A DNA stretch of 64,000 nt from Lithobates sylvaticus. Taxonomy: Eukaryota; Chordata; Amphibia; Anura; Ranidae. This document shows positions 43,456-56,312 of the stretch, piece by piece. The stretch is from positions 426,610,303 to 426,674,302 of the forward strand of contig CM053029.1 in NCBI GenBank assembly GCA_028564925.1, given 5' to 3'. Numbering within the stretch: the stretch's first letter is position 1; each line of letters begins with the position of its first letter. A model generated the notes under the pieces. That model saw nothing but the letters and a program-made list of their open reading frames with translations. It was not told the DNA's origin and searched no databases. Both the position numbers and the translations under genes were made by a program.

Positions 43456-43800
43456 CAGAGGAGGTCTTTTGCTAGAATTATTGCTCTTACTCCGACGATC
43501 GCGGCAATACCTCACATGTGTGATTTGAACACCGTTTACACTTGTGGGCGTGACTTACATATGCGTTTTCTTTGTCGTGCGAGCATACGGGGCGCTTTAG
43601 AAATAAATACTTTTTGTTTTACATTGTCCCTTTAAAGCAAACAAAAAAATCGGATCATTTTTATTCCGGTCACAACGTAAACATTCCTTGTGACAGGTAC
43701 TCTTTATGGAGGGATCGGGGGGTCTAAAAGTCCCTAAATCCTTCCTTTGCACTTAAAAGTATTCAGGTCGCCAAGATTGGCATTACATTGGAGACCCGAT
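43456..43800 (+). repeat. Second-family repeat fragment
   Basis: GAGGAGGTCTTTTGCTAGAATT, GCGGCAATACCTCACATG and TTCCTTGTGACAGGTACTC follow the same order as 5297-5600. A fragment only; no coding sequence. Confidence 0.6.
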
Positions 43801-44215
43801 CAGATCTGGTTTTGTTAGGGTCTCAGCCTAGCTGGCAGACACGCCGGCTGGTGGTTTGGTTCTCCCGATGGGACAGAAGGCCCGGGAAGAGCAGCAGAAG
43901 GGGTGGACCTCTCGCTCCTTTAGGATAACAGCTGAGTGGATTTTAGAATTCCCCTGAAGAGCAGGGCCACCTTAGGCCCCTAAATTCTTAGGGCTTTAAT
44001 ATCTTGGAAAAAAGGACACAAGTGTTTAGAGAACTATGGGGGGGGGGGGGTGAGGTTAAAGGCAGTAATGTATCTTGGATAAATGCTACAACGCAAACTA
44101 CCCCCAGGTTCCTCAACTACAGATATTCCAATTCTCATCACAGTTACTCCAACAATTCAAAGTCTCAAGGAGTATCCCTTCTGCTCTTTAGAACTCTGCC
44201 CTGTGTTTAAGCTGA

Positions 44216-44440
44216 TCTCCTGGCCAGGGAGCTGTGACTCGGGTGCCCCCATAGCAAGCTGCTTGCTGTAGGGGCACTCAACAGGAGGGAGGGGCCAGGA
44301 GCACCGAAGAGGGACCCGAGAAGAGGAGGATCAGGGCTGCTCTGTTCAAAACCAACTGCACAGAGCAGGCAAGTATAACATGTTTGTTATTCTTACCAAA
44401 AAAAAAATCAGAAGACAAGACTATACAATTACTTTATTAG
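44216..44440 (-). repeat. Reversed fragment of the TTAAAGTG repeat
   Basis: GTGCCCCCATAGCAAGCTGC, GGACCCGAGAAGAGGAGGAT and AACATGTTTGTTATTCTTAC are complements of sequence at 25700-25870. Confidence 0.7.
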
Positions 44441-44879
44441 GTAAAAGATTTTGACTGGTTCAAAATGCCTTTGATATCACTCTTCTCCTGTTTCTGCAAT
44501 GCTCCCGGTAATTGGTAACCCAACAATCTCTCCTGTACCTGACCAGCAGTTTAAATCCTCCTTAAAGCAAAACACTTTCAGCCTCTCAAACACTGGTCCC
44601 TAAATATCTATAGCTGAAATTCAATCTTTGTTTGATCCTCCCCAGCTTATGCCGGCAAGCAATTTAAGTTAGGCACTTACTCCTCTCTCTGAAACCCCTT
44701 CAGACTGCTCTTCCTCACTCTACATGGTTTGAAACACATGCATTATCATAGGCCTAGGTAATCCTAAATAACCCACCTGATGACTTTTGCATGCCGTTTT
44801 TGGGTAAATGAGAACATGACATGAAAGGACCTTATCCTCCATTTTGCACACAAGTCTGCTAGTTCAAGTAGAGTACAAG

Positions 44880-45812
44880 AAACAGGTTATAAAATACTAC
44901 CCAAGTAATATAGAGTCCACTTGAGGCTACATAAAATGTTTCCTGCTGTCTTGCCGCTTTGCTGGAGATATGGCCAAGATGACGGCACCCTTCTCCACAA
45001 CTTTTGGTCCTGCCCAAACCTGCAGCCTTTTTGGAGGGCTGTGTGTAAAATACTAGATCGCACAGGGAATAACCGGGTGGAAAACCACACAACTATAATC
45101 CTACATCTCTGTGCACTCTTGAAGAAAAAATATAAAAACAGTCCTTACTGATTCATTTAGTTAATGTGGCAAGAGATTGCATACTGGTTAAATGGAAGAA
45201 CAGCATCCCTCCCACAGTAAACCAATGAATATTACTGGTGGATGAGATCATGGATATGGAGGATCTCACCTTCTCTATTAGACACCAGAAGGACAGATTC
45301 AAAAAGGCATGATTCTACTGGTAGCAGTTTATATTTTCAATGAAATACAAAGAAATTATAGAAACCCATATTAGCTCCACTGTGACTGACTCAGTTGTCC
45401 TGATCTACCTGCTAATTCTTCCATCTGTCTTTCCCAGTCTATCCTTTTGTTTTTCCCCTCAACCCCCCCCCCCCCCCCCAACAAAAAAACACACACGCTA
45501 ATTCCCCCCCTTTTTTTTTCTTTTTCTCCTTCCCTCACTTGCCTAATCACAATAGAACTATAAAAATTCCTACAAAAGGTTTGTAAACGTTCTCTCTGCT
45601 GCACATGGATTAGTTAAATATGGATGAGTATCCCCATATGGGGCATATAAACCAACTGACTCTTGTTGATATTGTTGCTCTATGGTGTGGACATACTAAG
45701 TATATGTTTCCTGTCTTCTGTATATGTTTTGCACAGACTTAATGATGTATCATGTCTTATAAGTTATTCAACTTCTATGTGCACCCTAAATTATGAATGG
45801 AAAAAAAAAAAG
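44880..45812 (+). pseudogene. L1-type LINE, 5'-truncated 3' fragment
   Basis: The frame at 44921-45151 has the ORF2 C-terminal zinc-knuckle signature LHKMFPAVLPLCWRYGQDDG and TLLHNFWSCPNLQPFW; degraded coding similarity continues to about 45350 (WMRSWIWRISPSLL). A 3' UTR with TATGTTTTGCACAGACTTAA leads to an A-run at 45799-45811. Only the last few hundred bases of ORF2 remain, as is usual for LINE copies. Compare the near-complete minus-strand copy at 59908. Confidence 0.78.
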
Positions 45813-46168
45813 AAGGAAGGTCTGCAACCAGAGCTGTCAAGGCTGTGTAAGAGCAGAATACTGCTGGGTCCACTACAGGATCAGTCCATTTCCTTAAGAA
45901 ACCCCTCAATAAGATATTGCAGGGGATAGATATTTTGGGAGGGAAAGAGATTCATGGGACAAGGCATGCTTAAGGAAATTATATTTGGCAATTTTGATGC
46001 AGGTAGCTCAAATCTTAAAAATGCATCTACAAGAAGAGAAATAGTATTCTTGAGTTTATAACAAATGCCTGCAGATAGGTTCTCTTCATGAGCTGGATGC
46101 GGCACTATTTTCCTGTTATTAGTTAGGGAGCTCAAAAGACAGGAGAAACAGGAGATGCAGATAGTTTC

Positions 46169-46620
46169 TGTCACGGGCACTGGCTGCAAGGACCTTTTTC
46201 TGTCCACATTGCTATATTAATCTCTTTTTGTTACATTTTTGAGAGACTGTTGTCTTGGATGTTAATTTTGAACAATACACAAACCTTGAAAGAGCTGATC
46301 TGGAGACGGACTGTCTGGTCACCTAGGCTGCCTTAAGTGCTGGGTTAATTAACATGTTAATTATTTGATTGTCTTTTAAGTTGTTGCTATAGGGGAGAGG
46401 GGAGTATCCATGAGCAGCCCTACCTCATTATCAACCCCTTGTGTTAAATGTGTATAAAAAGGCTATATTCTGCCCAATAAATCAGTTCAAGATTCTACAA
46501 GCTATTTTTGGCTAGACTTGTATTCAATGCAGCTATAATATCTCTCTCTGATGGTCAGATTGGAGGAAGCAGTATTACTGACGGAAGCACTCAGCGGAGT
46601 GAGGAAAAGGATCCGTCACA
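46169..46620 (+). mobile_element. Solo LTR, 452 bp
   Basis: Begins TGTCACGG and ends CCGTCACA (short inverted ends, one mismatch), with GTTTC duplicated at 46164-46168 and 46621-46625. It carries a TATA box (TGTATAAAAAGG, 46451-46462) and AATAAA at 46476-46481 in the right order for a plus-strand LTR. No internal region remains, so it is probably a product of LTR-LTR recombination. Family not assigned. Confidence 0.78.
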
Positions 46621-46625
46621 GTTTC

Positions 46626-47318
46626 CACATATTTCGTAAGGGTTGCAGGAGGACCCAGAGGCAGATAAAGACTCAGCAAAAGGGGGCATTAGTCTAGGTC
46701 GCCTGTGCCAGGGTCCCTGAAGGATTGATGCAGACCCTGTTTGCACCTCCAGCTGAATGAGAAATGGGGATCCCGAAGCACCAGTTACCATGTGTTTTTT
46801 ATCTACCATGCATGTAATACCATAGGGATACTCACAACAGATGCTGCAACTGAAGAGTCTGACTGTGTGCCCACTCACCCTTGGTAGAGGGTCTTACTGT
46901 GTCCAGTAATTACTGAGGGCTGTGTAGGAAGGCCTACACAGATGCCCCAGTGTTCCTAGGCCCTAGCCCGGGTGTAGAAAGGTCACTGGATTCAAAAGTC
47001 TAAACAAACCAAGCTATTCTCTACTGTTTTCTGAGACCGAAGGAGTTGCAGTCAGTGCTCACACCGGGCAACAAGGCAGTGAACATTCCCAGGATTATCT
47101 GAATTCAAGCTGGGTTGTCATTACAACTTTTGCATTGGCCAGTGTCCAATTAACTGAAGGTAGCTGCATAACCCATTGGCAAGTGAATTACCAGCCTATG
47201 TCCTGTGATATATCAATAATTTGGAATTAGGTTTTTTACTTTCCTCTAATATAAATGTTGAAATCTGTATATTAGAAGAAAGCAATATTAGGAGTTGCAT
47301 GTTGTAAGTAAACAAAAG
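46626..47318. other. No recognised feature
   Basis: Mixed-composition sequence with only short unsupported frames. The 95-codon minus frame at 46591-46878 shows no domain and overlaps the solo LTR. Confidence 0.5.
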
Positions 47319-48865
47319 GGGTTGATTTACTAAAGGCAAATCCACTTTGCACTACAAGTGCACTTGGAAAGTGCAGTCGCTGTAGATCTGAGGGGAAGAT
47401 CTGAAATGAGGGGGAGCTCTGCTGATTTTTAGCATCCAATGATATGCAAGTGTAGCCATGCTTTGCTAATTTATGCATTGCAGTAGGTTATAAGTAAGAG
47501 TTTGGCTCCCTCTATTGTCCTTTCTATTTAATGTTATTAAGACTTTTGTTTGGTTTCATTAAAGCCATGCTCCAAAGCATTGTGGGAGATGTAGTGAATG
47601 AGGAAATGACTCATGGGCTTAAAGTCTGGGAACTACATACCCACAATGCTCAGTTCACCTACCCACAATGCCAGGTCAGAGAACAGCCTGCTGGGTAGTG
47701 ACATAAAAGGAGCAGCGCAGCCATTTTTCTGGTCTCTTGGGACGCCATTCAAAGCCTGACTGCAGTAAGGTCTGTGTGTGACCGATGGACTGTGGCTTGG
47801 AAGGCGCGGAGCAGAATCGTTTGGCCTCTGAGGAGTTCAAGAGCACAGTCAGCTGGACCAGCGTGCGGATGGACCAGAGGATCCAAGATTTCTAAAGGTT
47901 TCCTGCATTACAGTTACATCAGCCATCAGGAGGAGCGGTGCAGTGTGACGGCTCCAGCTTGGATCGGGCCTGAGATTCCAGGAAAGGAGCCTTGCAAGCA
48001 ATCTAGGCCTGTTGTGGTGAGCAGGCACTTGCCCAGATCAATATTTTGTACTGTTGCCGTGTTACGTAGTTACAGACTGTTGGTGGGACTTGTAGTCCCA
48101 CATAAGTATTCTCATTCATCCCTAGCCTGCATAGAGAGTAACAACACATCCACCGCTAAGGAGGAATTATAATAGTTGTGTACTTGTGACAAAAGGCACC
48201 TATCAGTGCATTATTCATTCTACAGTCTACTGCTACTTGTTTCCCTGTTTGGATTTACAAATACTGCAGTCTAATACCCTGAGCTAGCTGAAGATCAAGA
48301 AAAAACAAGAGGCTTCTATAATTTTTCACAGAACATCATAGTTAATTTTGCATTCAGAACATTGCATTGCAATCTAGTGGGAACCCTTGAGTACAGAATA
48401 TAAATGTAGTGTATTGTATTATTTTATGTGCATAGCATTTATGTGTTGGGGTTGGAGGGAAGGCATTTAGTATATAAGTTTGGTATATTGGACGCCTATC
48501 CCATTTCTTGCCTGTTTGCATACACATCTTATGGTAACTGTTTAATCTACAATCATAAAGCTTATATGTTATGTTGTCAATTGTTACTTGTTGTTGTTTA
48601 TATTAAATCGCACTTTCATTTATGTTCAGCATATATTACAGTAAATGTATTTAATATATTCAGTAGCTCATTGTGTGATTCTAATTGACAACATCACTTT
48701 ACAATATGGAACCCGAGGTGGCAGAGGTAAGAGGAACTGCAGATTTGGGGTAGCCAGTGGGGTATTGAGTTAATCAGCAGCCCCTATGGGGGTACCGCTA
48801 CACAAGCAAAAATGCTGTTTTTTTTATCTTCCTTACATGTCCCCCTCTTAGTAAATAAAGCCCAA
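47319..48865. mobile_element. MITE with ATTTACTAAAGG ends, split by a solo LTR
   Basis: GGTTGATTTACTAAAGGC at the left and CTTAGTAAATAAAGCCCAAC at the right are complementary ends. The MITE parts (47319-47450 and 48803-48865) are separated by the LTR-like insertion 47451-48802. Confidence 0.65.
47451..48802 (+). mobile_element. Probable solo LTR, 1.35 kb, inside a MITE
   Basis: Begins TGTAGC and ends GCTACA, with CAAG on both sides (47447-47450 and 48803-48806), a 4-bp target duplication. Flanking MITE sequence continues across it. It contains a promoter-like GTGACATAAAAGGAGC at about 47699. No gag or pol frame; a 132-codon frame at 47774-48172 shows no domain I recognise. Likely a large solo LTR; family unknown. 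Confidence 0.62.
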
Positions 48866-51800
48866 CGTGTTTATATCACTCCCACTTACTCTATACCTGG
48901 TCTAGTGGTATTGCTTACTCAGGTTTTGGGTCTCACTTCAAGTCATCCATGAGCCAAGAGGTGGCTCTCCATAAAGTGTGGTTTATCTGTATCATTTTAT
49001 GATGCCCTTCTGTGACGTTTTGGGTATTAATGTTCACATACATATCTTTATGCACATGACACCAAGCGAGTCTGAGATTTTATACGTATATATGTTTACC
49101 AAGGTGTTGTAATCACATTTTGTAGGAATAAACAATCTTTGTGGGGAAACCGTTTGTTTTTCAAAGTTTCATTGAGTTATATATTTTAATATTGGTATAT
49201 ATTTTCGGTCTCTTGTAGTCTATAAGACAAGTATATTTTTGAGAATTTAAATGTGGTTTCCTAAACAAATGCAAAATACAATTCACATTTTGAAGGCATT
49301 AAAGACATCCTGGTTTCCAATAATCATTAAATGCTGAACTACAATAATTACACTTTTTAAAAAACATTATAATACCCAATTAAAAGTGTTTGTTGAAAAA
49401 AGAATTAGATTTGATTAGTAGATTAACACATAGGCACAGTATATCAACAGGAAGCTGTTTAATTACAAAGCTCTAAAAACAGGAACAGCTTTCTTCCATG
49501 CCTCCAATATATTGACAATAGACTTACAATGGAAAAATAAAAATAGTATCCAGTATTTCCTAGAATTTGTCTCAATCCTACATAAATTATCTGTTTTATT
49601 TTGTCCACAGCCTTATATCGATATAAAACAAAGCTGATGAGATGATACATTTCAAAACTATTAGCAACAATAACTTAATTTTTCACTAACACAACTATGA
49701 CACCACTACCTTACAAATAGGCTGTACTTGAGTAGGCTTGGTTTACAGCAGAGACATACAGCAAAGCAATGCTTAAAAACATATCTATCTACCAAACAAA
49801 TCAATGTTCAGATTGAAGGCTAAAACCAAATTAGATTCTAATTGTACCTCTATGCTTTATATTGTTAAATAAGGGACACGGTGGTATTGGCAAATTATGC
49901 AATCATTTGGCATCATTTTTCCTGCTTTTCAGGGGGAAGGGGTATATGAGAAAAAGTGAAAAGTAATTTGAAGCACGCTATAAGAGTATAGTAAAAATCC
50001 TTGCACGTGTTCTTAAATCATCTCATTTAATTGTTAAATAGGGTGTACAATGGGTCACAATTTAATAATGCTTTCAGGATTTTATACTTGTGTTATTTAT
50101 TTAGGTCAAAATGGTAATTATTATTTTACTGGGTTAATTAACATGTTTCGTTTTCATTTTTCTTGATTACCCAATTATAAATACAAATTTCAAAACGTGA
50201 ATGCCAATTTTCAAGCATCCGCACAGCACAAAGGAAACGAATACAGCCACGCTTATAAATTATACGCCAATTTCCCTTTCTTCTGTTTGTACTACAAAAC
50301 TTAGCTGTTCACATTAAAAGACAACCAGCATCATCCACTGGTTGTTTTATAAATGCAACAGATCGAACATGTACATTTATATACACATACATTTTTTTTA
50401 ATGGCAATTAAAAAGGTTCAAAAACATTTGCACCAACAATAAATGTTTAAGTACTATGACGCTTAGTGAATATGCCCTGCTCAGTAAAAACATTAACATA
50501 CATAATAATATTGCATATAAAACGTGATGCACAGCACATTGTATACACAATATTTATTATTACACACACCAGTGCAGCTTATTATTATTGTTCATGATGT
50601 GCAAATGTTTCATTTATAATGCATAACAATAATACAGATTTCCCTCAGAAAAAAAAAAAAAAAAAACAGTTTGCTTGGTGAATGCCAATTTGAAACATTC
50701 CCATCGCAGGGAAAAAATTCAGTAAAGGCTTACAAAGTCTTACAAATTCAGTAAAGGCTTACAAAAAAAATGTTTGCTTGGTGACTGCCAATTTGAAACA
50801 TTACTATCACAGGGGAAAAATTCAGTAAAGGCTTACAAAGTTTATTAAACAGGAAAAAAACAACTTGGCTGCACAGGCCAAATATCAGCTTTGCGAGTTG
50901 CTGGCAAGCATTTTCTAATATGAGGGAAAGAATATAGTGAACCTGCATCTCTCCAAGGTGTTTAATTGGGGTCTACAGTCTCTTTGTTTTTCTACATTTG
51001 TCTTTATCTCCCTCAGCAGGACTTACAAAGCTAAAATGTTTGACGGTATGACAGCCTTGACCACTGACCTACTGTAAGATATATTGCATGGGAAATTTTC
51101 TTCTACCTTTCATCTTATTGCTGCTTGAAGGTAGCTGAGTGGGTGAAGGCATTGTATGCTCTAGGCTTGTGTATGTGGTTGTATCTCTGCCTTTCATACT
51201 ATTTGTGTTTGCTGTCCTTGGTTCTTTTTATACACAATTTCTATAACAGCCAAGGCATTTCCATGGTTCTGATTATGTTCTCCTAAAACACTCCTAAAAT
51301 TATTTAACTCTTCCACTACTGTACAGCAGTTTTTCAAACAATAGCATTCAAGATGATGGATGACCAAATATTCTTTAGCTATTATACACCCCTATATGGC
51401 TGTGTTAGTCATATTCCCAAAATACTTACTACCCAATGTGCATACACATGCAATCACAGTGAGTTCCAGCGGTATGCGAGTCATCCAAAAATGGGTACAT
51501 GTTTTAGTAAAACTGCTATGAAGCAAATACTATACCTCAGTGTTAGTCACCTGCTAATAAAATTACATGTTTAAGTACCCAGACGTCCTTTAACACATGA
51601 CTAGAAAATAAAAAGACTTTATCATGGTTTTACCATGAAGCCCAGTCTCATACGTTAAGACCCTGAACAATGTTTTCTCCAAATATTATATATACAGCAC
51701 AGTGAATGACTTTTCTAAAAGAAAAGAACATCTTCTGCTGGCTTGATAACTTAAAAATGAGCAATTGGAAAAGCCTTGTGTATGGCCAACTACCATGGCC

Positions 51801-52269
51801 CCAGTGTTGTGTGATGCCACAGCAGAGGAATGAGCGATTAGCAAGCAATGCATTACTGTTCTCTATCTGATTATAACATATGACTCCAAGGACATATTTA
51901 TTGTAATTCAGTTATCCCAGCAAACACATCAGTGTGGAATGGTCTTGCATGCCTTTTACTTCAGTCACCTCCCTTTTTTACAATCAGAGGTATTTTGAAT
52001 AATACTTTTGTCTGGCTGAAACTACAGTGAGTTGCATGCTAAAAACTGAAAGAATAAAGTGATTTTTTTCTACTTTGGAAGAATGTGCTTTGAATTAAAC
52101 CAGTCCTTAAAAATGCTAAACCCACAGGAGCCAGCCTATGGAAATCATCAAGTGCTGGAAAGATGCCACATAACCTGTGATACGCCACCATGCATCAAGC
52201 TGATCCCAACAGTTCACACCTGGTCTATAACTAAGAAAGGTGGCCTTCACTGCATTTTAGCAGGGGATA
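48866..52269. other. AT-rich region without recognised features, 3.4 kb
   Basis: No open frame over 75 codons and no recognisable domain, RNA gene or terminal repeats. It holds a local tandem duplication (50669-50846). It could be host intergenic or intronic sequence or very old repeat. Confidence 0.5.
50669..50846. repeat. Two-copy ~100-bp tandem duplication
   Basis: TTTGCTTGGTGAATGCCAAT at 50671 and TTTGCTTGGTGACTGCCAAT at 50771 start two units, each containing TTCAGTAAAGGCTTACAAA. The first unit has an extra short repeat of that word. Confidence 0.8.
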
Positions 52270-53691
52270 TACAGTATCTCACAAAAGTGAGTACACCCCT
52301 CACATTTTTGTAAATATTTTATTATATCTTTTCATGTGACAACATTGAAGAAATTACACTTTGCTAAAATTTAAAGTAGTGAGTGTAAAGCTTGTATAAC
52401 AGTGTAAATATGCTGTCCCCTTCAAAATAACTCAACACACATCCATTAATGTCTAAACCACTGGCAACAAAAGTGAGTAAACCCCTAAGTGAAATTGTCC
52501 AAATTGGGCCCAATTAGCCATTTTCCCTCCCTGGTGTCATGTGACTTGTTGGTGTTACATGGTCTCAGGTGTGAATGGGGGAGCAGGTGTGTTAAATTTG
52601 GTGTGATCACGCTCACTCTCATACTGGTCACTGGAAGTTTAAAATGGCACCTCGTGGCAAAAAACTCTGAGGATCCGGAAAAAATTATTCTTGCTCTACA
52701 TTCAGATGGCCTAGGCTATAAGAAGATTTCCAAGACCCTGAAAATGAGCTGCAGCACTGTGGCCAAGACCACACAGCAGTTTAACAGGACAGGTTCCACT
52801 CAGAAGAGGCCTTAGAATGGTCAACCAAACAAGTTAAGTGCACATGCTCAGCGTCATATCCAGAGGTTGTCTTTAAGAAATACATATATGAGTGCTGCCC
52901 ACATTGCTGCAGAGGTTGAAGGGGTGGGGAGAGTCAGCGCTCAGACCATACACTGCATCAAATTGGTCTGCATGGCTGTCGTCCCAGAAGGAAGCCTCTT
53001 CTAAAGATGATGCACAAGAAAGCCTGCAAACAGTTTGCTATAGACAAGCAGACTAGGACATGGATTTCTGGAACCATGTCCTGTGGTCTGATGAGACCAA
53101 GACAAACTTATTTGGTTCAGATGGTCAAGTGTGTGTGGCGGCAACCAGGTGAGGAGTACAAAGACAAGTGTGTCTTGCCTACAGTCAAGCATGGTGGTGG
53201 GGGTGTCATGATCTGGGGCTGCATGAGTGCTGCCGACACTGGGGAGCTACAGTGCGCATTTGGGAAAACCATGAATGCCAACATGTACTGTCACATGATC
53301 CCCTGCCTTCAGAGACTGGGCCGCAGGGCAGTTTTCCAACATAAAGACCCCTAACACACCTCCAAGATGACCACTGCCCTGCTAAAGAGGTAAATGGGCT
53401 GGCCAAACATGTCTCCAGACCTATAAATCCTATTGAGCATCTGTGGGACATCCTCAAACAGGAGGTGGAGGAGCGCAAGGTCTCCAACATCCACCAGCTC
53501 CGCAATGTCATCATGGAGGAGTGGAAGAGGACTCCAGTGGCAACCTGTTAAAGCTCTGATGAACTCCGTGCCCAAGAGGGATAAGGCAGTGCTGGAAAAT
53601 AATGGTGGCCACACAAAATATTAACACTTTGGGCCCAATTTGGACATATTTTCACTTAGGGTGTACTCACTTTTGTTGCCAGTAGTTTATA
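52270..53691 (+). mobile_element. Tc1-like DNA transposon, full length but inactive
   Basis: The left end contains CACAAAAGTGAGTACACCCC; the right end in complement contains CAACAAAAGTGAGTACACCC; TA lies at both edges. About 1.4 kb, normal for Tc1. Coding remnants on plus occupy 52655-53650. The ends are partly diverged. Confidence 0.85.
52655..53650 (+). pseudogene. Tc1 transposase, broken
   Basis: The N-terminal helix-turn-helix reads ALHSDGLGYKKISKTLKMSC and STVAKTTQQFNRTGS (52690-52805). The DDE part includes WSDETK-type sequence in another frame near 53070, VKHGGGGVMIWGCMS (53186-53230), FQHKDP (53333-53350) and PIEHLWDILKQEVEERK (53431-53480). The usual FQ.DNDPKHT motif has lost the DN with the second catalytic aspartate. 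At least three frameshifts and two internal stops (after QKRP at about 52815 and after HKDP) make it inactive. Confidence 0.82.
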
Positions 53692-54265
53692 CGTTAATGC
53701 ATAGCATGAATCTATCCACTGCCACCGTGGCCACCCCCTACTCATGTGTCTGGCCCCTTTCAGGTCATTGGGCATATGAATTAGACCGGTCAGGTTTTTT
53801 TTGAAGCACTGATTAGAGTCATAGGCTATAATAGACTTCAAAATAGGATGGACTCGGGACGCAGAGCATTGCATCTGGAGCCCACCCAGATGTGTTGCTA
53901 CAGCGAATAAAAATTTGCTGTTGCAACACTGATCCTCCTCCCTGGCCAATTGGGAAGCAGGTATGAAACCTGTTTCCCAATTGGCCAAAATGTCTGCCGA
54001 TCCTACTGGATGCCTAGCGCCGGGGAGGAGAGAGGAGACACTGCAGAAGCTGATCCAGGAGAGGACACCGGAGCATGCCACGCTCTCACCGCCCTCAGAG
54101 CTGTGACTGGCAGGTAAGGACAGCGGGTGGTGCTAGGGGAGGGTGTTAGTGCCGCTGAGGGGTTGTGGTAGTGTCGCTCCACCGGTGGCCCGGGGGGGGG
54201 GGGGGGTCGTTTGCCGCCACCCTTCAAAAAAAAAACAGCCGCCACTGGTCCCGTAAATGAGCAAG
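53692..54265. repeat. Unclassified interspersed repeat
   Basis: It holds a hairpin CCAATTGGGAAGCAGG with CCTGTTTCCCAATTGG (about 53945-53985), a G run (54189-54206) and an end with GCCGCCACTGG. The last motif is common at the ends of vertebrate MITE-like repeats (inference). Apparent frames have no domain. Confidence 0.45.
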
Positions 54266-55483
54266 ATGAATCAGTGACTCTGAGGAGTGACCGATTGGAT
54301 GTCACAGTCTTTATAAGCATTCAGCTATCCTGGCTTCAGAGCAGTTTTCTACACATATTACTATCTTGGAATACCTACAGGTTGCATTCCGGTAACTTGT
54401 ATATTATTTTGGCCAACATGAAATTACCATTTGAATGAATACAGATATAAGAGCTATCGGATTGCTATTTCACCTAGAAGAGGTAATGTGTCCAGCATAC
54501 ACCTCCACCATTGCTCCTGTGACCGGGTTCAGTACTTTCAGGGCATGTTCAAGATTGCCTATGTGAGAGCTTGTCTTTTGGATCAGTTATGGCATGCATT
54601 GTGGGGATCTCATGGTGACTATCATATTTTTTTAGTTTACTCATTGGAATAATGACCGATTAATTTTGTAACCATCAGCAACACTGTACTCAATTATACC
54701 ACACAAAGCTACTAAGTAAGATGCTTTCCCAAGCCTGTGATCCTGCTGACAGCCGTTAAAAATATTTTTTTACCTATCTTCCATTACCTACTCTGAGAAA
54801 TTACCATTTGTAGTTTTGTTGAATGATATATTGATTATAGAAAAAATTAAAACAATCTCCCGAAGAAGTCTACATCACAATTTAACGTAGAGCTTACATA
54901 TCACTACATTCATTTACTCCAGCTTCGCTGAGAGTTATCATCAGAGTCGCCATATGATACGAGTCTAATCCAACGGTTAGAATTGAAGATGTCAATGCTA
55001 AAATGTATGATTTTGCAGTAATTTTTATGTGTTTTTATTACAATATGTGAATTGTTACTAATAAAAGGTTCTTTTTTTTTTTATTACTGGTGCCTATAAA
55101 GTCCATAATTCTATCCAATACAGACTCTATAAATATTAGGATGTGGCATCTTATACCAATATGTATGCACCCACCGTATCATCCTGTGTTAGTGTAATTT
55201 GTCAATTCATCTAGATTTAACCTAGAAGAGGTAATGTGTCCATCTTGCCTCCAGTACCTTCTAATAGGTATTTGGGCTTAAAATTCTGCTAATTAAATGA
55301 TACAGGTAAATATATTCTTATTCTGGCAGCATTATTATCTCAGGAGTTATGACATACAATATATCGAAGCTTTGATTCTTCAAGAAGACAGACAGAAATG
55401 TATATTGGCTAATTACTCCAGCTAAACCATTTACGACGGGTAATTAGCTAGGACTTTTGCTTGCTTTATATTAGAAATTACTT
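54266..55483. other. No recognised feature; short duplicated word
   Basis: ACCTAGAAGAGGTAATGTGT occurs at 54472 and again at 55221, 750 bp apart, in otherwise unlike context. No coding sequence is identified. Confidence 0.5.
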
Positions 55484-55930
55484 AAGGAGTCCAGCCAAAG
55501 CTCATTGGCTGTACTTTTCCTATGGATCACAGGAGTGCAGTTAGTTTTGCACTCCTGTGACCCGTTTTCAGCAGAGAGCAGACTGAAGTCACGGACATCA
55601 GACAAAGTCTGGATCCGCCAGGTGCCTGGACTGACACCTGGCTGCTCCTGCCCCCTCCACAGCCCAGCGCCCCAATGAGCCAGGAGGGGGCAGAGCAGAG
55701 AGCTGTGACTGGCAGTCTGCAGCTCTCTGCTCGGGGAGCTCTGAAAACGAGCAATCGGCGGCGTTTGATCGCTCGGTTCTCAGTGTAGAGGCGCTGTGGC
55801 ACAGATACCGCATCGGACCGATGCTGCATCCACCGAGGTAGGTATGATTCTAAAAAAAAAAAAAAAAAATCCTTTACTTCTCTTTTAAAGTGATTGTAAA
55901 TGATCGCCTTGAAAAACAAACCATTCTATT
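55484..55930. repeat. MITE-like repeat ending AAAGTGATTGTAAATG
   Basis: The left end, AAGGAGTCCAGCC, follows TTA; the right end is TTTAAAGTGATTGTAAATG. Internal hairpins include GGAGTGCAGTTAGTTTTGCACTCC (55530-55554). The right end resembles the TTAAAGTG repeat at 25679. The 130-codon minus frame across it has no domain. Confidence 0.5.
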
Positions 55931-56312
55931 TAAATTAGAAATTTTATAGATAAGGGTATCAGTAAAAGTCTGATCATTGGAGGAGAGTACACAGAGTTCC
56001 CAGCACAGCTAGAGAACTGACCACGATGTGTGTTCTCTTGCTTAGTATGGTCAGTTTTTAATAGGAAAGCAGAGGGACTGGCAGAAACACCAGGGATTTC
56101 ATACAAAGGAAGCCATACAAAGAGAACAGGATATTTTCTCATACAAGTACTGTATATGGTACAGCAGGCAACTAATGCTTCCTTCTTAGATCAAAGGGAT
56201 AAACTTCTGTGTGTGTAAAGAAAAAATCTGGACAGTCTAAAAAGTTTTTAACATGAAACATTGTAACTAACTTCCTTCTTAGATCAAACTTCTGTGTGTA
56301 AATGCAGGAAGT

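Noticed and set aside
45371-45604. 77-codon minus frame opposite the L1 fragment
   Set aside because: Antisense of LINE 3' UTR with a poly-C run; no domain.
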